Positions 50,351-61,500 of a DNA stretch of 64,000 bases are shown here, one piece after another. Below the pieces are notes generated by a model that searched no databases, had not been told where the DNA came from, and was given only the letters and a program-made list of their open reading frames with translations. Position 1 is the stretch's first letter. Every line of letters starts with the position of its first letter. The position numbers and the translations under genes are program-made. Source of the stretch: Osmia lignaria lignaria (taxonomy: Eukaryota > Arthropoda > Insecta > Hymenoptera > Megachilidae); the NCBI RefSeq assembly GCF_051020975.1, contig NW_027478168.1, forward strand, positions 3,472,001-3,536,000, in the 5' to 3' direction.

Positions 50351-53300
50351 TTGCAGGTTTATCTCAAGGGAAGGGGCCTAACGGACATATTTCGAGATAT
50401 TTCTTCTTCTTGTTGTTCTTCTTCTGCACAGCTAAGCTGGAAGTGGCATTTGCAGCTCGCAATAGTGCAGAGTTATCTCAAAGAAAGGGGCCACTGTGTT
50501 TCTGTATCTCTATTATGTTGGTGCGGCTTCGGAACTTTTAAATATCTTGATATATCTCGAGAACTGCGCATCTGGTCAAAAAATATCATAGAACATAAAA
50601 AGTAGGAAACTTAATTCTCTACAAAAAAGGTCTCTCAACATTTTGCCATAGCTCGCTTCGTTTCCGAGATATTTGCAGGTTTATCTCAAGGGAAGGGGCC
50701 TAACGGACATATTTCGAGATATTTCTTCTTCTTGTTGTTCTTCTTCTGCACAGCTAAACTGGAAGTGGCATTTCCAGCTCGCAATAGTGCAGAGTTATCT
50801 CAAAGAAAGGAGCCACGGTGTTTCTGTATCTCTATTCTGTTGGTGCGGCTTCGGAACTTTTAAATATCTTGATATATCTCGAGAACTACGCATCTGATCA
50901 AAAAATATCATAGAAGATAAAAAGTAGGAAACTTAATTCTCTACAAAAAAGGTCTCTTAACATTTTGCCATAGCTCGCTTCGTTTCCGAGATATTTGCAG
51001 ATTTATCTCAAGGGAAGGGGCCTGACGGACATATTTCGAGATATTTCTTCTTCTTGTTGTTCTTCTTCTGCACAGCTAAACTGGAAGTGGCATTTCCAGC
51101 TCGCAATAGTGCAGAGTTATCTCAAAGAAAGGGGCCACGGTGTTTCTGTATCTCTATTATGTTGGTGCGGCTTCGGAACTTTTAAATATCTTGATATATC
51201 TCGAGAACTACGCATCTGATCAAAAAACATTATAGAACATAAAAAGTAGGAAACGTAATTCTCTACAAAAAAGGTCTCTTAATATTTTGCCATAGCTCGC
51301 TTCGTTTCCGAGATATTTGCAGATTTATCTCAAGGGAAGGGGCCTGACGGACATATTTCGAGATATTTCTTCTTCTTGCTGTTCTTCTTCTGCACAGCTA
51401 AGCTGGAAGTGGCATTTGCAGCTCGCAATAGTGCAGAGTTATCTCAAAGAAAGGGGCCACGGTGTTTCTGTATCTCTATTATGTTGGTGCGGCTTCGGAA
51501 CTTTTTAATATCTTGATATATCTCGAGAACTGCGCATCTGATCAAAAAATATCATAGAACATAAAAAGTAGGAAACTTAATTCTCTACAAAAAAGGTCTC
51601 TTAACATTTTGCCATAGCTCTTTTCGTTAACGAGATATTTGCAGATTTATCTCAAGGGAAGGGGCCTGACGGACATATTTCGAGATATTTCTTCCTCTTG
51701 TTGTTCTTCTTCTGCACAGCTAAACTGGAAGTGGCATTTCCAGCTCGCAATAGTGCAGAGTTATCTCAAAGAAAGGGGCCACGGTGTTTCTGTATCTCTA
51801 TTATGTTGGTGCGGCTTCGGAACTTTTAAATATCTTGATATATCTCGAGAACTACGCATCTGATCAAAAAACATTATAGAACATAAAAAGTAGGAAACTT
51901 AATTCTCTACAAAAAAGGTCTCTTAACATTTTGCCATAGCTCGCTTCGTTTCCGAGATATTTGCAGATTTATCTCAAGGGAAGGGGCCTGACGGACATAT
52001 TTCGAGATATTTCTTCTTCTTGTTGTTCTCCTTCTGCACAGCTAAGCTGGAAGTGGCATTTGCAGCTCGCAATAGTGCAGAGTTATCTCAAAGAAAGGGG
52101 CCACGGTGTTTCTGTATCTCTATTATGTTGGTGCGGCTTCGGAACTTTTAAATATCTTGATATATCTCGAGAACTACGCATCTGATCAAAAAATATCATA
52201 GAACATAAAAAGTAGGAAACTTAATTCTCTACAAAAAAGGTCTCTTAACATTTTGCCATAGCTCGCTTCGTTTCCGAGATATTTGCAGGTTTATCTCAAG
52301 GGAAGGGGCCTGACGGACATATTTCGAGATATTTCTTCTTCTTGTTGTTCTTCTTCTGCACCGCTAAACTGGAAGTGGCATTTCCAGCTCGCAATAGTGC
52401 AGAGTTATCTCAAAGAAAGGGGCCACGGTGTTTCTGTATCTCTATTATGTTGGTGCGGCTTCGGAACTTTTAAATATCTTGATATATCTCGAGAACTACG
52501 CATCTGATCAAAAAACATTATAGAACATAAAAAGTAGGAAACTTAATTCTCTACAAAAAAGGTCTCTTAACATTTTGCCATAGCTCGCTTCGTTTCCGAG
52601 ATACTTGCAGATTTATCTCAAGGGAAGGGGCCTGACGGACATATTTCGAGATATTTCTTCTTCTTGTTGTTCTTCTTCTGCACAGCTAAGCTGGAAGTGG
52701 CATTTACAGCTCGCAATAGTGCAGAGTTATCTCAAAGAAAGGGGCCACGGTGTTTCTGTATCTCTATTATGTTGGTGCGGCTTCGGAACTTTTAAATATC
52801 TTGATATATCTCGAGAACTACGCATCTGATCAAAAAATATCATAGAACATAAAAAGTAGGAAACTTAATTCTCTACAAAAAAGGTCTCTTAACATTTTGC
52901 CATAGCTCGCTTCGTTTCCGAGATATTTGCAGGTTTATCTCAAGGGAAGGGGCCTGACGGACATATTTCGAGATATTTCTTCTTCTTGTTGTTCTTCTTC
53001 TGCACAGCTAAACTGGAAGTGGCATTTCCAGCTCGCAATAGTGCAGAGTTATCTCAAAGAAAGGGGCCACGGTGTTTCTGTATCTCTATTATGTTGGTGC
53101 GGCTTCGGAACTTTTAAATATCTTGATATATCTCGAGAACTACGCATCTGATCAAAAAATATCATAGAACATAAAAAGTAGGAAACTTAATTCTCTACAA
53201 AAAAGGTCTCTTAACATTTTGTCATAGCTCGCTTCGTTTCCGAGATACTTGCAGATTTATCTCAAGGGAAGGGGCCTGACGGACATATTTCGAGATATTT

Positions 53301-55502
53301 CTTCTTCTTGTTGTTCTTCTTCTGCACAGCTAAGCTGGAAGTGGCATTTACAGCTCGCAATAGTGCAGAGTTATCTCAAAGAAAGGGGCCACGGTGTTTC
53401 TGTATCTCTATTATGTTGGTGCGGCTTCGGAACTTTTAAATATCTTGATATATCTCGAGAACTACGCATCTGAACAAAAAATATCATAGAACATAAAAAG
53501 TAGGAAACTTAATTCTCTACAAAAACGGTCTCTTAACATTTTGCCATAGCTCGCTTCGTTTCCGAGATATTTGCAGGTTTATCTCAAGGGAAGGGGCCTA
53601 ACGGACATATTTCGAGATATTTCTTCTTCTTGTTGTTCTTCTTCTGCACAGCTAAGCTGGAAGTGGCATTTGCAGCTCGCAATAGTGCAGAGTTATCTCA
53701 AAGAAAGGGGCCACTGTGTTTCTGTATCTCTATTATGTTGGTGCGGCTTCGGAACTTTTAAATATCTTGATATATCTCGAGAACTGCGCATCTGGTCAAA
53801 AAATATCATAGAACATAAAAAGTAGGAAACTTAATTCTCTACAAAAAAGGTCTCTCAACATTTTGCCATAGCTCGCTTCGTTTCCGAGATATTTGCAGGT
53901 TTATCTCAAGGGAAGGGGCCTAACGGACATATTTCGAGATATTTCTTCTTCTTGTTGTTCTTCTTCTGCACAGCTAAACTGGAAGTGGCATTTCCAGCTC
54001 GCAATAGTGCAGAGTTATCTCAAAGAAAGGAGCCACGGTGTTTCTGTATCTCTATTCTGTTGGTGCGGCTTCGGAACTTTTAAATATCTTGATATATCTC
54101 GAGAACTACGCATCTGATCAAAAAATATCATAGAAGATAAAAAGTAGGAAACTTAATTCTCTACAAAAAAGGTCTCTTAACATTTTGCCATAGCTCGCTT
54201 CGTTTCCGAGATATTTGCAGATTTATCTCAAGGGAAGGGGCCTGACGGACATATTTCGAGATATTTCTTCTTCTTGTTGTTCTTCTTCTGCACAGCTAAA
54301 CTGGAAGTGGCATTTCCAGCTCGCAATAGTGCAGAGTTATCTCAAAGAAAGGGGCCACGGTGTTTCTGTATCTCTATTATGTTGGTGCGGCTTCGGAACT
54401 TTTAAATATCTTGATATATCTCGAGAACTACGCATCTGATCAAAAAACATTATAGAACATAAAAAGTAGGAAACTTAATTCTCTACAAAAAAGGTCTCTT
54501 AACATTTTGCCATAGCTCACTTCGTTTCCGAGATATTTGCAGATTTATCTCAAGGGAAGGGGCCTGACGGACATATTTCGAGATATTTCTTCTTCTTGTT
54601 GTTCTTCTTCTGCACAGCTAAACTGGAAGTGGCATTTCCAGCTCCCAATAGTGCAGAGTTATCTCAAAGAAAGGAGCCACGGTGTTTCTGTATCTCTATT
54701 ATGTTGGTGCGGCTTCGGAACTTTGAAATATCTTGATATATCTCGAGAACTACGCATCTGATCAAAAAATATCGTAGAACATAAAAAGTAGGAAACTTAA
54801 TTCTCTACAAATAAAGTCTCTTAACATTTTGCCATAGCTCGCTTCGTTTCCGAGATATTTGCAGATTTATCTCAAGGGAAGGGGCCTGACGGACATATTT
54901 CGAGATATTTCTTCTTCTTGTTGTTCTTCTTCTGCACAGCTAAGCTGGAAGTGGCATTTGCAGCTCGCAATAGTGCAGAGTTATCTCAAAGAAAGGGGCC
55001 ACGGTGTTTCTGTATCTCTATTATGTTGGTGCGGCTTCGGAACTTTTAAATATCTTGATATATCTCGAGAACTGCGCATCTGATCAAAAAATATCATAGA
55101 ACATAAAAAGTAGGAAACTTAATTCTCTACAAAAAAGGTCTCTTAACATTTTGCCATAGCTCGCTTCGTTTCCGAGATATTTGCAGATTTATCTCAAGGG
55201 AAGGGGCCTAACGGACATATTTCGAGATATTTCTTCTTCTTGTTGTTCTTCTTCTGCACAGCTAAACTGGAAGTGGCATTTCCAGCTCGCAATAGTGCAG
55301 AGTTATCTCAAAGAAAGGGGCCACGGTGTTTCTGTATCTCTATTATGTTGGTGCGGCTTCGGAACTTTTAAATATCTTGATATATCTCGAGAACTACGCA
55401 TCTGATCAAAAAATATCATAGAACATAAAAAGTAGGAAACTTAATTCTCTACAAAAAAGGTCTCTTAACATTTTGCCATAGCTCGCTTCGTTTCCGAGAT
55501 AT
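50351..55502 (+). repeat. Block with ten-monomer displacement and an internal dimer repeat
   Basis: About 50351-51240 reappears at 53571-54460 (3220 bp, ten monomers): a gcaggttta monomer with ccactgtg and tctggtcaaa, one with ctctcaaca, ggagcc and tctattctg, and one ending aaacattatag. Between them 52283-52926 and 52927-53570 form a dimer, each pairing a gcaggttta monomer having cctgacgg with a monomer preceded by gagatacttgc. The right part (54537-55502) consists of ordinary aaactgg and aagctgg monomers. Confidence 0.82.
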
Positions 55503-58500
55503 TTGCAGATTTATCTCAAGGGATGGGGCATGACGGACATATTTCGAGATACTTCTTCTTCTTGTTGTTCTTCTTCTGCACAGCTAAGCTGGAAGTGGCA
55601 TTTGCAGCTCGCAATAGTGCAGAGTTATCTCAAAGAAAGGGGCCACTGTGTTTCTGTATCTCTATTATGTTGGTGCGGCTTCGGAACTTTTAAATATCTT
55701 GATATATCTCGAGAACTGCGCATCTGGTCAAAAAATATCATAGAACATAAAAAGTAGGAAACTTAATTCTCTACAAAAAAGGTCTCTCAACATTTTGCCA
55801 TAGCTCGCTTCGTTTCCGAGATATTTGCAGGTTTATCTCAAGGGAAGGGGCCTAACGGACATATTTCGAGATATTTCTTCTTCTTGTTGTTCTTCTTCTG
55901 CACAGCTAAACTGGAAGTGGCATTTCCAGCTCGCAATAGTGCAGAGTTATCTCAAAGAAAGGAGCCACGGTGTTTCTGTATCTCTATTCTGTTGGTGCGG
56001 CTTCGGAACTTTTAAATATCTTGATATATCTCGAGAACTACGCATCTGATCAAAAAATATCATGGAACATAAAAAGTAGGAAACTTAATTCTCTACAAAA
56101 AAGGTCTCTTAACATTTTGCCATAGCTCGCTTCGTTTCCGAGATATTTGCAGATTTATCTCAAGGGAAGGGGCCTGACGGACATATTTCGAGATATTTCT
56201 TCTTCTTGTTGTTCTTCTTCTGCACAGCTAAGCTGGAAGTGGCATTTACAGCTCGCAATAGTGCAGAGTTATCTCAAAGAAAGGGGCCACGGTGTTTCTG
56301 TATCTCTATTATGTTGGTGCGGCTTCGGAACTTTTAAATATCTTGATATATCTCGAGAACTACGCATCTGATCAAAAAATATCATAGAACATAAAAAGTA
56401 GGAAACTTAATTCTCTACAAAAAAGGTCTCTTAACATTTTGCCATAGCTCGCTTCGTTTCCGAGATATTTGCAGGTTTATCTCAAGGGAAGGGGCCTAAC
56501 GGACATATTTCGAGATATTTCTTCTTCTTGTTGTTCTTCTTCTGCACAGCTAAGCTGGAAGTGGCATTTGCAGCTCGCAATAGTGCAGAGTGATCTCAAA
56601 GAAAGGGGCCACGGTGTTTCTGTATCTCTATTATGTTGGTGCGGCTTCGGAACTTTTAAATATCTTGATATATCTCGAGAACTACGCATCTGATCAAAAA
56701 ATATCATAGAACATAAAAAGTAGGAAACTTAATTCTCTACAAAAAAGGTCTCTTAACATTTTGCCATAGCTCGCTTCGTTTCCGAGATATTTGCAGATTT
56801 ATCTCAAGGGATGGGGCATGACGGACATATTTCGAGATACTTCTTCTTCTTGTTGTTCTTCTTCTGCACAGCTAAGCTGGAAGTGGCATTTGCAGCTCGC
56901 AATAGTGCAGAGTTATCTCAAAGAAAGGGGCCACTGTGTTTCTGTATCTCTATTATGTTGGTGCGGCTTCGGAACTTTTAAATATCTTGATATATCTCGA
57001 GAACTGCGCATCTGGTCAAAAAATATCATAGAACATAAAAAGTAGGAAACTTAATTCTCTACAAAAAAGGTCTCTCAACATTTTGCCATAGCTCGCTTCG
57101 TTTCCGAGATATTTGCAGGTTTATCTCAAGGGAAGGGGCCTAACGGACATATTTCGAGATATTTCTTCTTCTTGTTGTTCTTCTTCTGCACAGCTAAACT
57201 GGAAGTGGCATTTCCAGCTCGCAATAGTGCAGAGTTATCTCAAAGAAAGGAGCCACGGTGTTTCTGTATCTCTATTCTGTTGGTGCGGCTTCGGAACTTT
57301 TAAATATCTTGATATATCTCGAGAACTACGCATCTGATCAAAAAATATCATAGAAGATAAAAAGTAGGAAACTTAATTCTCTACAAAAAAGGTCTCTTAA
57401 CATTTTGCCATAGCTCGCTTCGTTTCCGAGATATTTGCAGATTTATCTCAAGGGAAGGGGCCTGACGGACATATTTCGAGATATTTCTTCTTCTTGTTGT
57501 TCTTCTTCTGCACAGCTAAACTGGAAGTGGCATTTCCAGCTCGCAATAGTGCAGAGTTATCTCAAAGAAAGGGGCCACGGTGTTTCTGTATCTCTATTAT
57601 GTTGGTGCGGCTTCGGAACTTTTAAATATCTTGATATATCTCGAGAACTGCGCATCTGGTCAAAAAATATCATAGAACATAAAAAGTAGGAAACTTAATT
57701 CTCTACAAAAAAGGTCTCTCAACATTTTGCCATAGCTCGCTTCGTTTCCGAGATATTTGCAGGTTTATCTCAAGGGAAGGGGCCTAACGGACATATTTCG
57801 AGATATTTCTTCTTCTTGTTGTTCTTCTTCTGCACAGCTAAACTGGAAGTGGCATTTCCAGCTCGCAATAGTGCAGGGTTATCTCAAAGAAAGGAGCCAC
57901 GGTGTTTCTGTATCTCTATTCTGTTGGTGCGGCTTCGGAACTTTTAAATATCTTGATATATCTCGAGAACTACGCATCTGATCAAAAAATATCATAGAAG
58001 ATAAAAAGTAGGAAACTTAATTCTCTACAAAAAAGGTCTCTTAACATTTTGCCATAGCTCGCTTCGTTTCCGAGATATTTGCAGATTTATCTCAAGGGAA
58101 GGGGCCTGACGGACATATTTCGAGATATTTCTTCTTCTTGTTGTTCTTCTTCTGCACAGCTAAACTGGAAGTGGCATTTCCAGCTCGCAATAGTGCAGAG
58201 TTATCTCAAAGAAAGGGGCCACGGTGTTTCTGTATCTCTATTATGTTGGTGCGGCTTCGGAACTTTTAAATATCTTGATATATCTCGAGAACTACGCATC
58301 TGATCAAAAAATATCGTAGAACATAAAAAGTAGGAAACTTAATTCTCTACAAATAAAGTCTCTTAACATTTTGCCATAGCTCGCTTCGTTTCCGAGATAT
58401 TTGCAGATTTATCTCAAGGGAAGGGGCCTGACGGACATATTTCGAGATATTTCTTCTTCTTGTTGTTCTTCTTCTGCACAGCTAAACTGGAAGTGGCATT

Positions 58501-61500
58501 TCCAGCTCGCAATAGTGCAGAGTTATCTCAAAGAAAGGGGCCACGGTGTTTCTGTATCTCTATTATGTTGGTGCGGCTTCGGAACTTTTAAATATCTTGA
58601 TATATCTCGAGAACTGCGCATCTGGTCAAAAAATATCATCGAACATAAAAAGTAGGAAACTTAATTCTCTACAAAAAAGGTCTCTCAACATTTTGCCATA
58701 GCTCGCTTCGTTTCCGAGATATTTGCAGGTTTATCTCAAGGGAAGGGGCCTAACGGACATATTTCGAGATATTTCTTCTTCTTGTTGTTCTTCTTCTGCA
58801 CAGCTAAACTGGAAGTGGCATTTCCAGCTCGCAATAGTGCAGAGTTATCTCAAAGAAAGGAGCCACGGTGTTTCTGTATCTCTATTCTGTTGGTGCGGCT
58901 TCGGAACTTTTAAATATCTTGATATATCTCGAGAACTACGCATCTGATCAAAAAATATCATAGAAGATAAAAAGTAGGAAACTTAATTCTCTACAAAAAA
59001 GGTCTCTTAACATTTTGCCATAGCTCGCTTCGTTTCCGAGATATTTGCAGATTTATCTCAAGGGAAGGGGCCTGACGGACATATTTCGAGATATTTCTTC
59101 TTCTTGTTGTTCTTCTTCTGCACAGCTAAACTGGAAGTGGCATTTCCAGCTCGCAATAGTGCAGAGTTATCTCAAAGAAAGGGGCCACGGTGTTTCTGTA
59201 TCTCTATTATGTTGGTGCGGCTTCGGAACTTTTAAATATCTTGATATATCTCGAGAACTACGCATCTGATCAAAAAATATCGTAGAACATAAAAAGTAGG
59301 AAACTTAATTCTCTACAAATAAAGTCTCTTAACATTTTGCCATAGCTCGCTTCGTTTCCGAGATCTTTGCAGATTTATCTCAAGGGAAGGGGCCTGACGG
59401 ACATATTTCGAGATATTTCTTCTTCTTGTTGTTCTTCTTCTGCACAGCTAAGCTGGAAGTCGCATTTGCAGCTCGCAATAGTGCAGAGTTATCTCAAAGA
59501 AAGGGGCCACGGTGTTTCTGTATCTCTATTATGTTGGTGCGGCTTCGGAACTTTTAAATATCTTGATATATCTCGAGAACTGCGCATCTGATCAAAAAAT
59601 ATCATAGAACATAAAAAGTAGGAAACTTAATTCTCTACAAAAAAGGTCTCTTAACATTTTGCCATAGCTCGCTTCGTTTCCGAGATATTTGCAGATTTAT
59701 CTCAAGGGAAGGGGCCTAACGGACATATTTCGAGATATTTCTTCTTCTTGTTGTTCTTCTTCTGCACAGCTAAGCTGGAAGTGGCATTTGCAGCTCGCAA
59801 TAGTGCAGAGTGATCTCAAAGAAAGGGGCCACGGTGTTTCTGTATCTCTATTATGTTGGTGCGGCTTCGGAACTTTTAAATATCTTGATATATCTCGAGA
59901 ACTACGCATCTGATCAAAAAATATCATAGAACATAAAAAGTAGGAAACTTAATTCTCTACAAAAAAGGTCTCTTAACATTTTGCCATAGCTCGCTTCGTT
60001 TCCGAGATATTTGCAGATTTATCTCAAGGGATGGGGCATGACGGACATATTTCGAGATACTTCTTCTTCTTGTTGTTCTTCTTCTGCACAGCTAAGCTGG
60101 AAGTGGCATTTGCAGCTCGCAATAGTGCAGAGTTATCTCAAAGAAAGGGGCCACTGTGTTTCTGTATCTCTATTATGTTGGTGCGGCTTCGGAACTTTTA
60201 AATATCTTGATATATCTCGAGAACTGCGCATCTGGTCAAAAAATATCATAGAACATAAAAAGTAGGAAACTTAATTCTCTACAAAAAAGGTCTCTCAACA
60301 TTTTGCCATAGCTCGCTTCGTTTCCGAGATATTTGCAGGTTTATCTCAAGGGAAGGGGCCTAACGGACATATTTCGAGATATTTCTTCTTCTTGTTGTTC
60401 TTCTTCTGCACAGCTAAACTGGAAGTGGCATTTCCAGCTCGCAATAGTGCAGAGTTATCTCAAAGAAAGGAGCCACGGTGTTTCTGTATCTCTATTCTGT
60501 TGGTGCGGCTTCGGAACTTTTAAATATCTTGATATATCTCGAGAACTACGCATCTGATCAAAAAATATCATAGAAGATAAAAAGTAGGAAACTTAATTCT
60601 CTACAAAAAAGGTCTCTTAACATTTTGCCATAGCTCGCTTCGTTTCCGAGATATTTGCAGATTTATCTCAAGGGAAGGGGCCTGACGGACATATTTCGAG
60701 ATATTTCTTCTTCTTGTTGTTCTTCTTCTGCACAGCTAAACTGGAAGTGGCATTTCCAGCTCGCAATAGTGCAGAGTTATCTCAAAGAAAGGGGCCACGG
60801 TGTTTCTGTATCTCTATTATGTTGGTGCGGCTTCGGAACTTTTAAATATCTTGATATATCTCGAGAACTACGCATCTGATCAAAAAATATCGTAGAACAT
60901 AAAAAGTAGGAAACTTAATTCTCTACAAATAAAGTCTCTTAACATTTTGCCATAGCTCGCTTCGTTTCCGAGATATTTGCAGATTTATCTCAAGGGAACG
61001 GGCCTGACGGACATATTTCGAGATATTTCTTCTTCTTGTTGTTCTTCTTCTGCACAGCTAAGCTGGAAGTCGCATTTGCAGCTCGCAATAGTGCAGAGTT
61101 ATCTCAAAGAAAGGGGCCACGGTGTTTCTGTATCTCTATTATGTTGGTGCGGCTTCGGAACTTTTAAATATCTTGATATATCTCGAGAACTGCGCATCTG
61201 ATCAAAAAATATCATAGAACATAAAAAGTAGGAAACTTAATTCTCTACAAAAAAGGTCTCTTAACATTTTGCCATAGCTCGCTTCGTTTCCGAGATATTT
61301 GCAGGTTTATCTCAAGGGAAGGGGCCTAACGGACATATTTCGAGATATTTCTTCTTCTTGTTGTTCTTCTTCTGCACAGCTAAGCTGGAAGTGGAATTTG
61401 CAGCTCGCAATAGTGCAGAGTGATCTCAAAGAAAGGGGCCACGGTGTTTCTGTATCTCTATTATGTTGGTGCGGCTTCGGAACTTTTAAATATCTTGATA

